A DNA stretch of 11,203 nucleotides from Chryseobacterium gleum (GCA_943326315.2 CALPSU020000049.1:1-11203), one strand, 5' to 3'; numbered from the stretch's first letter, positions 1 through 7,422 are shown. A program made the numbers and translations. Notes: generated by a model from the letters alone, not told the origin.

Positions 1-98
1 AACTCAACATAATCCGTTCCCATTAATGGAAGGAAATCTTGCGCTCCTTCAAATATTTTCTCTAACCCGTAATCTACACTTTTTACTTCTTTAGCCAT
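1..98 (-). CDS. hppD: 4-hydroxyphenylpyruvate dioxygenase, N-terminal fragment (cut by window edge)
   Basis: Only the first 32 codons are present; the gene continues beyond position 1. The protein begins MAKEVKSVDYGLEKIFEGAQ and continues with DFLPLMGTDYVE, which I recognise as the N-terminus of Bacteroidota 4-hydroxyphenylpyruvate dioxygenase, just before the first vicinal-oxygen-chelate domain. The enzyme is a cytosolic Fe(II) dioxygenase that turns 4-hydroxyphenylpyruvate into homogentisate. The call is supported by the neighbour: hmgA, whose product consumes homogentisate, lies directly upstream on the same strand, 148 bp away. The catalytic iron ligands lie outside the window, so the assignment rests on the N-terminal sequence and context. 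No Shine-Dalgarno is visible; an A/T-rich stretch precedes the ATG. Confidence 0.85.
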   Translation of the reverse strand, partial: MAKEVKSVDYGLEKIFEGAQDFLPLMGTDYVE

Positions 99-114
99 AA
101 TTTTTATTTTTTAA

Positions 115-141
115 TGTAGACGAATATAATCCGTCTTTACA
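115..141. promoter_or_regulatory. Small inverted repeat upstream of hppD (possible operator or hairpin)
   Basis: TGTAGACG (115-122) and CGTCTTTACA (132-141) form an imperfect inverted repeat with a 9-bp A/T-rich spacer, 17 bp before the hppD start codon. On the minus strand the spacer contains TATATTCG, one base off the Bacteroidota -7 consensus TAnnTTTG. The site could be a regulator-binding site over a weak hppD promoter, or a leader hairpin within an hmgA-hppD transcript. This is inference from symmetry and position only. Confidence 0.3.
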
Positions 142-208
142 ATTTTAATATTTTATATTTTTTTGCAATCGTAATTGTTTGTTGTCACTTCGATTATATT
201 TTTCGGGT

Positions 209-246
209 CAGACCTAAAACCCAACACCTAAATCCTAAAACCTAAA
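209..246. repeat. CCTAAAACCTAA-type intergenic repeat, single arm, abutting the hmgA stop codon
   Basis: This stretch is built of degenerate CCTAAA units (CCTAAAACCC, ACACCTAAAT, CCTAAAACCTAA). It starts at the base after the hmgA stop codon when read on the minus strand. The same sequence, with a few changes, recurs at 9608-9645 as the right arm of a larger inverted repeat after prfB, including the shared CAGACCTAA start. The two copies identify it as a dispersed intergenic element rather than chance low complexity. Confidence 0.6.
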
Positions 247-1401
247 TCACAACCAACTTGTAACATAACTTTCATCCTGCATGTCCAAAGCTGCCTGTGT
301 TAATTTTAAAGGTTTAAAAGTATCAACCATAACAGCTAATTCTTCTGTTTCTTTTTGCCCGATACTTCTTTCCATTGCACCTGGATGAGGTCCGTGTGGA
401 ATTCCACCTGGATGTAAAGACATATAACCTTTCTCAACATGATTTCTACTCATAAAATCGCCATCTACATAATACAAAACTTCATCAGAATCGATATTGC
501 TATGATTATAAGGTGCTGGAATTGATTGGGGATGATAATCATAAAGACGAGGACAGAAAGAGCAGACTACAAAGTTGTGAGCTTCAAAAGTTTGATGAAC
601 TGGGGGTGGTTGATGAACTCTTCCAGTAATTGGTTCAAAATCATGAATACTAAAAGCATAAGGAAAATTGAAGCCGTCCCAACCCACAACATCAAATGGA
701 TGTGATGCATAAACTACATCGTGGAGCACATTTTCTTTTTTTATTTTTATTAGAAACTCACCATTTTCATCGTGTGTTTCCAATTCTGAAGGACCTCTCA
801 AATCACGTTCACAGAATGGTGAATGCTCTAAAAGTTGACCAAAATTATTTCTATAATTTCTCGGTGTTAATATAGGACTAAAAGATTCTACTATAAAATG
901 ACGATTATCTTCAGAGTCAAATTGAATTTGATAAATCATTCCACGAGGAATAATTAAATAATCTCCATATGAAAAATCAATATTCCCAACTAAAGTCCTT
1001 AGTTTTCCCGAGCCTTTATGAATGAAAATCATCTCATCAGCATCAGCATTTTTATAATAGTATTTGGTTAACGATTTTTTCGGAGCTGCAACTGCAATAT
1101 TTAAATCATTATTAAACATCACAATTACTCGACTCTCTAAAAAATCATCTGTTGCTTTAACATCAAATCCTCTCATCATGCGAGAGGAGATATTTTTACC
1201 TACAGCAGCAATTGGAGTAATGTCTTTTGGTTCTGAAATGGATTTTACCTGTGTTGGACGTTGCGTATGATAAAGCAATGAAGAAAAACCGTGAAAGCCT
1301 TCTGTACCAAATAATTGTTCATAATATAGATTGCCATTTTCTTTTTTGAAAACAGTATGTCTTTTGTGAGGAATTGATCCTAGTTTATAATAAAATGGCA
1401 T
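247..1401 (-). CDS. hmgA: Homogentisate 1,2-dioxygenase
   Basis: The 384-residue cytosolic iron enzyme opens the ring of homogentisate to maleylacetoacetate, the step after HPPD in tyrosine and phenylalanine breakdown. The C-terminal half carries the family's metal site: HQPPPVHQTFEAHNF (263-277, with His269 matching the proposed catalytic base), PYNHSN (His300), DSDEVLYY (Glu307) and GGIPHGPHPG (His336). The last three fit the His-Glu-His iron ligands of human HGD. It is shorter than the roughly 430-445 residues of human or proteobacterial enzymes, which appears usual for the Bacteroidota form. The start MPFYYKLGSIPHKRHT is a family-like N-terminus. It is transcribed toward hppD 148 bp downstream, and the two probably share a message. 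A TATATTTG element about 130 bp upstream is the best promoter candidate. The cupin-like N-terminal part contains GDYLIIPRG (146-154). Confidence 0.93.
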   Translation of the reverse strand: MPFYYKLGSIPHKRHTVFKKENGNLYYEQLFGTEGFHGFSSLLYHTQRPTQVKSISEPKDITPIAAVGKNISSRMMRGFDVKATDDFLESRVIVMFNNDLNIAVAAPKKSLTKYYYKNADADEMIFIHKGSGKLRTLVGNIDFSYGDYLIIPRGMIYQIQFDSEDNRHFIVESFSPILTPRNYRNNFGQLLEHSPFCERDLRGPSELETHDENGEFLIKIKKENVLHDVVYASHPFDVVGWDGFNFPYAFSIHDFEPITGRVHQPPPVHQTFEAHNFVVCSFCPRLYDYHPQSIPAPYNHSNIDSDEVLYYVDGDFMSRNHVEKGYMSLHPGGIPHGPHPGAMERSIGQKETEELAVMVDTFKPLKLTQAALDMQDESYVTSWL

Positions 1402-1531
1402 TTTGAATTTTTACAATTGTTAATAATAATAAATTGAAACAGAAAGTAAGTTCATTCTGGCTTTCTAATGATCATGAAATTTAATAAAATTGTAAGCTCA
1501 TCCCACATGATACTCTGGAAATTTATTTTAA

Positions 1532-1539
1532 CAAATATA
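1532..1539 (-). promoter_or_regulatory. Candidate -7 promoter element for hmgA
   Basis: On the minus strand this reads TATATTTG, a full match to the Bacteroidota TAnnTTTG element. It would give hmgA a leader of about 125 nt. No clear TTTG -33 element lies at the usual distance. The region is very A/T-rich, so a chance match is possible. Confidence 0.4.
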
Positions 1540-1631
1540 TAAAAACAGAGTGAAAAAAAAACTTCATTGCTAATAAAATTTAACAATTACGTTTTTTTTC
1601 TAAATTTCATTCTATTATATCTGTAATATTC

Positions 1632-1639
1632 TAACTTTG
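1632..1639 (+). promoter_or_regulatory. -7 promoter element of the threonine dehydrogenase gene
   Basis: TAACTTTG is a full match to TAnnTTTG and ends 23 bp before the ATG at 1663, giving an expected leader of about 17-18 nt. No convincing -33 TTTG is seen upstream; that segment is a T-run (1591-1599). Confidence 0.6.
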
Positions 1640-1662
1640 CGCTTGTATTTTAGAAGTAGTAG

Positions 1663-2610
1663 ATGAAAAAAATTCTAGTAATTGGGGCAGGTGGACAAAT
1701 TGGTTCAGAATTAGTTTTGGCATTGAGAAAACGATTCGGAGTTGATTCTGTAATTGCCTCAGACGTAAAGCCTGAATGTCCAGCGGTCATAAATGATGGT
1801 GTTTATTCGCAGTTGGATATATTGAACAAAGTAGAAGTTAGAAAATTTATTATAGAGAAATCCGTTACTGAAGTTTATTTATTAGCTGCATTATTATCTG
1901 CAACAGCTGAAAAAAATCCAGACTTTGCATGGAAATTAAACATGGAGGGTTTATTTACAATTTTAGATTTAGCAAAAGAAGGTTATATAAAAAAAATATT
2001 TTGGCCTAGTTCTATTGCTGTTTTTGGACCTTCAACGCCTAAAATTAATACTCCACAATATACAATTATGGAGCCTTCTACGGTTTATGGGATCTCAAAA
2101 CAAGCTGGAGAACGTTGGTGTGAATATTATTTCAATAAATTTAATGTAGACGTTAGGAGTATTCGTTATCCAGGATTAATATCCTATACTAGTTTGCCTG
2201 GAGGAGGAACTACAGACTATGCAGTAGATATTTTTTATAAGGCTAAAAAAGATTCAAGGTATGAATGCTTTTTAAGTCAAGATACAGCATTACCAATGAT
2301 GTATATGTCGGATGCTATCAGAGCAACCATTGAATTGATGGAATCACCAAAAGAAAACATTAAGATTAGATCTGCTTATAACTTGTCAGGATGCAGTTTT
2401 ACACCCCTTGAGTTATCAAACAAGATAAAAAATGAAATCCCAGAATTTAAGATTACATATTCCCCTGATTTTCGACAAGAAATTGCCGATAGTTGGCCTA
2501 AATCAATAGATGATTCTTGCGCTAGAGAAGATTGGGGATGGAAGGAAGATTTTGGAGTTGAAGAAATAGTAGAGGTGATGTTGAAAAATGTTAATCCAGA
2601 TCTTATTTAA
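1663..2610 (+). CDS. L-threonine 3-dehydrogenase, short-chain (SDR/epimerase-like) type
   Basis: The 315-residue protein is an extended SDR with an N-terminal NAD-binding Rossmann fold: GAGGQIGSE (8-16), then Asp34 at the end of the second strand, which fits NAD rather than NADP. The active-site pair is YGISK (Tyr142, Lys146), preceded by WPSSIAVFG (114-122). LSATAEKNP (78-86), RYPGLISY (168-175) and PGGGTTDYAVDIFY (179-192) match the SDR-type threonine dehydrogenases known from Flavobacterium frigidimaris and relatives, which oxidise threonine to 2-amino-3-ketobutyrate. These are unrelated to the zinc-dependent E. coli Tdh. The product is normally cleaved to glycine and acetyl-CoA by Kbl, which is not in this window. 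Two in-frame TAG codons immediately precede the ATG and fix the start. The gene is monocistronic by spacing and diverges from hmgA. A different sugar-nucleotide epimerase function is possible but less likely. Confidence 0.85.
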   Translation: MKKILVIGAGGQIGSELVLALRKRFGVDSVIASDVKPECPAVINDGVYSQLDILNKVEVRKFIIEKSVTEVYLLAALLSATAEKNPDFAWKLNMEGLFTILDLAKEGYIKKIFWPSSIAVFGPSTPKINTPQYTIMEPSTVYGISKQAGERWCEYYFNKFNVDVRSIRYPGLISYTSLPGGGTTDYAVDIFYKAKKDSRYECFLSQDTALPMMYMSDAIRATIELMESPKENIKIRSAYNLSGCSFTPLELSNKIKNEIPEFKITYSPDFRQEIADSWPKSIDDSCAREDWGWKEDFGVEEIVEVMLKNVNPDLI

Positions 2611-2719
2611 TTTGAATTTAATGTTTTATTTTTGCTAATTAAATTAGTGTTACTTTTGATTTGATCGATTTTTTTGTTTTTTGGCAAAAAAATAAACATC
2701 CCAAATAGCTAATTCATTT

Positions 2720-2727
2720 TATTTTTG
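2720..2727 (+). promoter_or_regulatory. -7 promoter element of the MORN-repeat protein gene
   Basis: TATTTTTG matches TAnnTTTG 45 bp before the ATG at 2773, giving a leader of about 40 nt. A TTTTTTGGCAAAAAA palindrome (2677-2691) lies just upstream. No TTTG occurs at the usual -33 spacing, and the region is T-rich, so certainty is limited. Confidence 0.45.
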
Positions 2728-2772
2728 TATATTGTCGATTATTCTGCTTTAGTTTTTTAAATTTTATTTTGA

Positions 2773-3642
2773 ATGATTAAAAAATTATTTTTAAGTTTTT
2801 TATTTTTAAGTTTATTATTCGTTTCATCTAATGTCTTGGCAAACGATCAAGATGATAAATTGAATAAAGTTGATACGGAAGGTAAAAAACAAGGTAAATG
2901 GATTTATTATGGAAAAGATAGACCTGAAGAAGGTTATCCTGCGAATGGTAAAATAGAAGAAGGTCCATATAAAGATGATCGAAAAGAAGGTCTATGGATT
3001 AAATATCATAATGATGGAATAACACCTAGATTAAAGGGTGATTATATTAATAACAGACCTCAGGGTTCTTATGTTAAATTTCATCCAAATGGTAAAGTGA
3101 AAGAAAAAGGTTCTTTTGATAGAAATCAATATAGAGATTCTTTAGTACGTTATAACGAAAATGGAAAGGTTGAATATCAAGCTGAATACAACATAGAAGG
3201 AAAAGAGCAAGGAAAGGTAAAATACTTTTATGCAAATGGTCAGGTTGAATTCGAATATTCTGCTCAAAATGGTGATCCAGTAGGAAAAGCAGTACGTTAT
3301 TATGAAAATGGTGACGTAAAAGAAATAATTCAATATGCAGCAGATGGAAGTGTTGCTAAAAGTGAACAAAAGGAAATGGTGAACCCAAGCGTTAAGGTTA
3401 TTGATCCAAGCGCTTCTAAAGAGGTTGCTCCTAAAATTGCTACTCCTAAAACTAAAGGTATTCCTTTTCTTCCAAACGGATATAATAAGGTTTACAATTC
3501 TAATGATGAAATTTGGTTAGATGGTGTTTTTAAAAATAATAACTTATGGGAAGGTAAGGTTTACGAATACGATAAAGATGGTATCTTATTAAAAGTAAAA
3601 GTTTTTAAAGCTGGAGTTTATCATTCTGATGGACAATTATAA
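2773..3642 (+). CDS. Secreted MORN-2/YwqK-type repeat protein
   Basis: The 289-residue protein has a type I signal peptide: MIKK, a hydrophobic core (residues 5-19), and a likely cut after VLA (residue 23). There is no lipobox cysteine. The rest is made of degenerate repeats of the form G.W..Y...G....G.Y..... (MORN-2 type): GKKQGKWIYY (37-46), KEGLWIKYHNDG (71-82), PQGSYVKFHPNGKVKEKGSF (96-115), RYNENGKVEYQAEY (126-139), QGKVKYFYANGQVEFEY (146-162) and GKAVRYYENGDVKEIIQY (171-188). After a Pro/Lys/Val-rich linker (about 203-230) comes one more unit, WEGKVYEYDKDGILLK (259-274). The protein probably sits in the periplasm or at the outer membrane. Databases often label such repeats 'YwqK antitoxin', but no toxin gene is adjacent. 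An in-frame TGA directly before the ATG fixes the start, and a strong terminator follows. The molecular function is unknown. Confidence 0.8.
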   Translation: MIKKLFLSFLFLSLLFVSSNVLANDQDDKLNKVDTEGKKQGKWIYYGKDRPEEGYPANGKIEEGPYKDDRKEGLWIKYHNDGITPRLKGDYINNRPQGSYVKFHPNGKVKEKGSFDRNQYRDSLVRYNENGKVEYQAEYNIEGKEQGKVKYFYANGQVEFEYSAQNGDPVGKAVRYYENGDVKEIIQYAADGSVAKSEQKEMVNPSVKVIDPSASKEVAPKIATPKTKGIPFLPNGYNKVYNSNDEIWLDGVFKNNNLWEGKVYEYDKDGILLKVKVFKAGVYHSDGQL

Positions 3643-3649
3643 AAATACT

Positions 3650-3675
3650 AAAGGGCTCGAAAGAGCCTTTTTTTT
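3650..3675 (+). terminator. Intrinsic terminator of the MORN-repeat gene
   Basis: GGCTC (3654-3658), a GAAA tetraloop (3659-3662) and GAGCC (3663-3667) form a compact GC-rich hairpin followed by eight T (3668-3675). The flanking A and T bases lengthen the stem. It begins 8 bases after the stop codon. Confidence 0.92.
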
Positions 3676-3693
3676 ATGTGGAAACTTTAAGCC

Positions 3694-3808
3694 TAACCAC
3701 AGATTCTAAGAAGTTTTATTTACAGAGGAATACAGAGTTTCTTTTGTCTACCTCTTGTAAAAAAAACTTTGCGACACTCTGTGAAAAAACTCATAATCCT
3801 CTGTGGTA
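3694..3808. repeat. Imperfect inverted repeat of the CCACAGA/TCTGTGG type
   Basis: The outer arms contain TAACCACAG (3694-3702) and CTGTGGTA (3801-3808). The inner arms contain ACAGAGGAATACAGAG (3722-3737) and CTCTGTG (3777-3783). The arms consist of ACAGAG-like units on the left and CTCTGTG-like units on the right, so the 115-bp element could fold into a long interrupted hairpin. It fills the space between the terminator at 3675 and the deoC start. Similar CACAGAG-rich intergenic repeats occur in flavobacterial genomes (recalled, not searched). Confidence 0.6.
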
Positions 3809-3841
3809 AAAAAAAATTTTCAAAACGAATAACGCTTATCC

Positions 3842-4678
3842 ATGAAACAAAAAAAAGACAACTCAAAAATTCAAGATTTGAAAATGATTTTGAATATGAT
3901 TGATTTAACTACTTTGGAAGGGAAGGATACGGAAGGGAAAGTGAAAAAAATGTGTTATAAGGCTGCTAATATTCATTCAGCTTTCGAAAATATACCTTCT
4001 GTTGCAGCAATTTGTGTTTATCCTACCATGGTAAGAATTGCGAAAAAAGAATTGCTTAATTCTTCTGTAAAAGTAGCCTCTGTAGCAGCCGGTTTTCCTA
4101 GCGGTCAATCTTTTATTCCAGTAAAATTGTTAGAAACGCAATTAGCACTTGATGATGGTGCCGATGAAATCGATATGGTTATTTCTAGAGGAAAGTTTTT
4201 GGATGGAGAGTATAATTTTGTATTCGACGAAATTGCAAAAATAAAAGAACTTTGTAAGGATAAAACGCTTAAAGTAATTCTCGAAACAGGTGAATTAGGT
4301 TCGTTAGACAATGTTCGTAAGGCAAGTGAAATTGCGATTAATGCAGGCGCAGATTTCATTAAAACTTCTACGGGCAAAATTCAGACTGGTGCTTCAATGC
4401 CTGTTGTTTTAGTGATGTTGCAGGCTATTAAAAGTTACTATGATAAAACTGGGATTCAAATAGGGATAAAACCCTCTGGCGGAATTTCGACTTCAAAATT
4501 AGCATTAGATTATTTGCTTATGATAAAGGAAGTTTTGGGTGATGCTTGGTTGACTAATTCATTTGTTAGATTTGGAGCAAGTAGCTTAACGAATGATGTA
4601 TTGGAGCAAATATTAAAAATAGAATTTGGCGAAGATCAATCGACGGATTATTTTTTATTTGACAAAATAGTTTATTGA
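3842..4678 (+). CDS. deoC: Deoxyribose-phosphate aldolase
   Basis: The 278-residue cytosolic class I aldolase splits 2-deoxyribose 5-phosphate into glyceraldehyde 3-phosphate and acetaldehyde during deoxynucleoside salvage. It is of the E. coli DeoC type: DLTTL (21-25), DDGADEIDMVI (104-114, with Asp111 matching the catalytic Asp102 of E. coli), DFIKTSTGK (171-179, with Lys174 as the Schiff-base lysine) and IGIKPSGGI (207-215, with Lys210 as the second essential lysine). FVRFGASSL (241-249) is the phosphate-binding end. It is slightly longer than the 259-residue E. coli enzyme because of a Lys-rich N-terminal extension and a short tail. An in-frame TAA at 3830-3832 with no other start codon between fixes the ATG. 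No other nucleoside-catabolism gene is adjacent, and no clear TAnnTTTG element was found upstream; the intergenic repeat lies there instead. Confidence 0.95.
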   Translation: MKQKKDNSKIQDLKMILNMIDLTTLEGKDTEGKVKKMCYKAANIHSAFENIPSVAAICVYPTMVRIAKKELLNSSVKVASVAAGFPSGQSFIPVKLLETQLALDDGADEIDMVISRGKFLDGEYNFVFDEIAKIKELCKDKTLKVILETGELGSLDNVRKASEIAINAGADFIKTSTGKIQTGASMPVVLVMLQAIKSYYDKTGIQIGIKPSGGISTSKLALDYLLMIKEVLGDAWLTNSFVRFGASSLTNDVLEQILKIEFGEDQSTDYFLFDKIVY

Positions 4679-4682
4679 TTTT

Positions 4683-4728
4683 TTTTATAAAGTAGATTCA
4701 AAGCGTGCCTTGAATCTACTTTATAAAA
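4683..4728. terminator. Long perfect stem-loop between convergent deoC and kup
   Basis: Two 19-bp arms (4683-4701 and 4710-4728; core AAAGTAGATTCAA) are exact reverse complements around an 8-nt loop AGCGTGCC. The structure fills the gap between the deoC stop (4678) and the kup stop (4731), as expected for a bidirectional terminator. No T-run follows the stem on either strand; the T8 run at 4679-4686 precedes it on the plus strand and enters the arm. Its role as a classic intrinsic terminator is therefore uncertain. Confidence 0.65.
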
Positions 4729-4730
4729 TA

Positions 4731-6734
4731 TTAACATTCTTTATTAAATCGTCTGTTTTGTCTGTCAACGGTTTTGTTTAATCGAGTAGAATAATCTTCA
4801 CTATCTTCTATCATTTCTTGATCTAATTGTTTAGCAACACTGATTGGAACATATTCAACAGCAACATTTGTTTTGTCTAAACCAAAGTCTTCAGCAGGTG
4901 TTAAGCCAGTCATTTTTATGAAGCGATATACTTTGACGAAAATTATTTGGAAGGAAGTTAATAAGTTGTCTGTTGCTACTCGCGAGTTAAGAACAATGAA
5001 TTTAAAATCTGGATCTCCAACTTTTTCTCTAACAGATTCGAAAACACTCTCTCCAGTTAATTCACCCTTTTCAACCATTTTATCGTGAATCTTTCTCATC
5101 ATAAATTCTACTCGGTGCTCTTCTTTGAATCCAAAATTTAAAGAAACATAATAGCAATGCTTGTCTATAATTTCATTAACAGAATAATGTACACCCCATG
5201 GATCATTTGTAATATTTAAATGTAAAAACCATGTAACTTGAGCTTTTCTAGGTCGTTTTTTAAAAAGAGAATAGTATACCGTTGAATCTAATTTTTGAGG
5301 CGAATCACTTCGAGTCGGATATACCAAATTCGTTGCTTCATACCCAATCTTTGTGTCATGTCTAACCGCATTTAGAAGAGGTATAACTTGATTCATTGGA
5401 ACGTATTCAGTAATGTTTTTTCTAAGTTGTTTTGCTTTATTATATAGAAAAAGTAAAGTGAAGAATACAACAGATAATGAAAGAGTAAACCATCCACCTT
5501 CAAATATTTTACCCAAGTTTGACATTAAGAAAATCACCTCAATGATTAAGAAAATAGAAAAAATAGTAACATAGATATATTTCCATTTAGGTTTTCTCAT
5601 AATAAGTAGAACACCTAGTAATAAAGAAGTCATTACCATATTAATTGTAATTGCTAAACCATAAGATGCTTCCATAGCTTTCGCATTTCTGAAAATGTAA
5701 ATTACCAATAGACAACCACCCATTAAAAACCAGTTAATAAAAGGAATATATATATGTCCACTATGATCAGTAGGGTATTTCACTTTCAAGTTAGTCCAAA
5801 GTTTCAACTTTATAGCTTCGTTCATTAATGTGAAAACACCCGTGATTAAGGCTTGTGATGCTATTATAGTTGCTGCTGTAGCGATAACAATCACGAATGG
5901 TAAAATATTGTCTGGAACCATTGTATAAAACACCGTTTTGTTTGGTGCTAATTTGAATCCAGGTTTTAAACATAAAGCTGCTTGTCCTAAATAATTTAAT
6001 ACGATTAAAATACTCATTATAGACCAGCTAAAACGTATGTTTTTCTTTCCACAATGTCCCAAATCTGAGTATAAAGCTTCAGCTCCGGTTGTACAAAGAA
6101 ATACGGCTCCTAGAACCCAGAATCCCCCCTTAACATTAACTACTAGGTTAAATGCATAATATGGGTTGAATGCTTTAAGCACCTCAAGATTATCCGCTAT
6201 ATTAGTTAGTCCAAGATATCCTAATAGTCCAAACCAAATAATCATGATTGGTCCGAATACTTTTCCGATTGAAGCTGTTCCAAATTGTTGTATAAGAAAT
6301 AAAGCAACAATAATTCCAGATACAATTGGAATTGTAGGTAGTTCAGGATAAATAGAATTAATACCTTCTACAGCAGATGAGATTGAGATAGCTGGAGTAA
6401 TAAAACCATCCGCTAAGAGTGTTGCGCAACCAATTAAAGCAGGTATAATAACCCATTTTAATTTTTTTTCTTTTAAAAGTGCGTATAAAGCAAATATTCC
6501 ACCTTCTCCTTTGTTATCAGCATTAAGGGCTAAATATATATATTTAATAGTCGCTAATAATATTAATGTCCAAATAACTGCAGAAAGTCCACCTAGAACT
6601 AAATATGGGTCATATTTCCCTTTTGTAATTGCATCAAAAACATAGAGTGGGGAAGTACCGATATCACCAAAGACAATTCCGATTGTAATTAAAAATCCTG
6701 CACCACTTAATTTGTTAGCATTAAAACCAGACAT
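4731..6734 (-). CDS. kup: KUP-family potassium uptake transporter
   Basis: The 667-residue inner-membrane protein is a KUP/HAK/KT-type K+ importer, thought to work as a K+/H+ symporter. The signature GIVFGDIGTSPLYV (19-32) in the first helix is followed by further family motifs: DGFITPAISISSAVEG (109-124), TTGAEALYSDLGH (215-227) and FEGGWFTL (411-418). About twelve hydrophobic helices span roughly residues 11-432. The remaining 235 or so residues form a cytoplasmic domain with no membrane segment (for example AQVTWFLHLNITNDPWGVHY). The length is close to the 622 residues of E. coli Kup, with a somewhat longer C-terminus. The start MSGFNANKLSGAGFLITIG places the first motif where the family has it. 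kup is separated from gcvH upstream by 280 bp with a terminator, so it should have its own promoter, but I found no TAnnTTTG match. It converges on deoC. Confidence 0.95.
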   Translation of the reverse strand: MSGFNANKLSGAGFLITIGIVFGDIGTSPLYVFDAITKGKYDPYLVLGGLSAVIWTLILLATIKYIYLALNADNKGEGGIFALYALLKEKKLKWVIIPALIGCATLLADGFITPAISISSAVEGINSIYPELPTIPIVSGIIVALFLIQQFGTASIGKVFGPIMIIWFGLLGYLGLTNIADNLEVLKAFNPYYAFNLVVNVKGGFWVLGAVFLCTTGAEALYSDLGHCGKKNIRFSWSIMSILIVLNYLGQAALCLKPGFKLAPNKTVFYTMVPDNILPFVIVIATAATIIASQALITGVFTLMNEAIKLKLWTNLKVKYPTDHSGHIYIPFINWFLMGGCLLVIYIFRNAKAMEASYGLAITINMVMTSLLLGVLLIMRKPKWKYIYVTIFSIFLIIEVIFLMSNLGKIFEGGWFTLSLSVVFFTLLFLYNKAKQLRKNITEYVPMNQVIPLLNAVRHDTKIGYEATNLVYPTRSDSPQKLDSTVYYSLFKKRPRKAQVTWFLHLNITNDPWGVHYSVNEIIDKHCYYVSLNFGFKEEHRVEFMMRKIHDKMVEKGELTGESVFESVREKVGDPDFKFIVLNSRVATDNLLTSFQIIFVKVYRFIKMTGLTPAEDFGLDKTNVAVEYVPISVAKQLDQEMIEDSEDYSTRLNKTVDRQNRRFNKEC

Positions 6735-6919
6735 AATCTTAAAAAAATTAATAACGGCGATAAAAGTACAAAAGGAAAATGATAGCTAGATTAATTTAAG
6801 TGATTATTAATTGATTATTTTGAATGTTATTATTTAGGTAGTATTTTAGGTTGGTTATTCGTTTAATAACGTGAAATAATTTGCGAATAAATTTTGTAAA
6901 TTATTTTAATTTAATGCTT
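6735..6919. other. Region upstream of kup without a gene
   Basis: This A/T-rich stretch must contain the kup promoter, but no minus-strand TAnnTTTG match is present; the nearest is TACTTTTA close to the start codon. Small inverted repeats occur: GTTATT/AATAAC and TTATTCG/CGAATAA within 6854-6890. I see no riboswitch-like conserved core and no open frame with coding character. Confidence 0.4.
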
Positions 6920-6958
6920 TGAGAAATGAAAAAGGTTCTGTGAATTTTACAGAACCTT
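6920..6958 (-). terminator. Intrinsic terminator downstream of gcvH
   Basis: AAGGTTCTGT (6932-6941) and ACAGAACCTT (6949-6958) form a 10-bp perfect stem with a 7-nt loop. Read on the minus strand, the stem is followed by TTTTCATTTCTC, so it terminates minus-strand transcription. It lies 57 bp past the gcvH stop codon. Confidence 0.8.
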
Positions 6959-7014
6959 AGAATTTTTTTATAAGTTAAGGTCTTTTAAGCCTTAGAATAG
7001 TATTCAATACCAAT

Positions 7015-7392
7015 TTAACCCACTAAAGCTTCATATCCAGCAGCATCTAAAAGATTAGATACTTCAGAAACGTCTGAGATTTTAACTTTAATCATCCAGC
7101 CTTTTCCGAAAGGATCATTATTTACAAATTCAGGATTTGCTTCTAATTCAGAATTGAATTCAATAATTTCACCTGATAATGGCATAAATAAATCAGAAAC
7201 TGTTTTAACTGCTTCAACAGAGCCAAAAACTTCTTCACCATCTAGTGTCTCACCTTCTGTTTCAATTTCAACATATACGATGTCGCCCAATTCTCCTTGA
7301 GCGAAGTCAGTGATTCCTATTGTAGCTACATCACCATCAATGCTCACCCATTCGTGATCTTTTGTGTACTTAAGATTTGCTGGAATATTCAT
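7015..7392 (-). CDS. gcvH: Glycine cleavage system H protein
   Basis: The 125-residue lipoyl carrier protein of the glycine cleavage complex shuttles the aminomethyl group from the P protein to the T protein and is then reoxidised by the L protein. KYTKDHEWVSIDG (8-20) is the typical N-terminal strand. GSVEAVKTVSDLFMPLSGE (57-75) holds the lipoylated lysine at Lys63, and NDPFGKGWMIKV (about 92-103) is also conserved. The length is normal for the family. The gene stands alone, with its own -7 element and terminator; gcvP and gcvT are not in the window, and scattered gcv genes are not unusual. The leader is too short (about 17 nt) for a glycine riboswitch. Functionally it links to the threonine dehydrogenase at 1663-2610 through glycine. 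Confidence 0.95.
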   Translation of the reverse strand: MNIPANLKYTKDHEWVSIDGDVATIGITDFAQGELGDIVYVEIETEGETLDGEEVFGSVEAVKTVSDLFMPLSGEIIEFNSELEANPEFVNNDPFGKGWMIKVKISDVSEVSNLLDAAGYEALVG

Positions 7393-7414
7393 TTTCTAAT
7401 TTTTTTGTGTAATA

Positions 7415-7422
7415 CAAATGTA
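7415..7422 (-). promoter_or_regulatory. -7 promoter element of gcvH
   Basis: On the minus strand this reads TACATTTG, a full TAnnTTTG match 22 bp before the gcvH ATG, giving an expected leader of about 17 nt. It sits in a near-palindrome ATACAAATGTAT. No clean TTTG -33 box is present. Confidence 0.65.

Noticed and set aside
2773..3642. Toxin-antitoxin pair based on the YwqK-like repeats
   Set aside because: No small partner gene lies on either side, and the protein has a signal peptide.
4105..4377. Minus-strand open frame inside deoC, and similar frames inside hmgA, the MORN gene and kup
   Set aside because: All lie within well-supported genes on the other strand or in another frame and show no independent family motifs or start signals.
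6735..7014. c-di-AMP riboswitch before the potassium transporter
   Set aside because: No GC-rich multi-stem core is visible; the only strong hairpin (6932-6958) is explained as the gcvH terminator.
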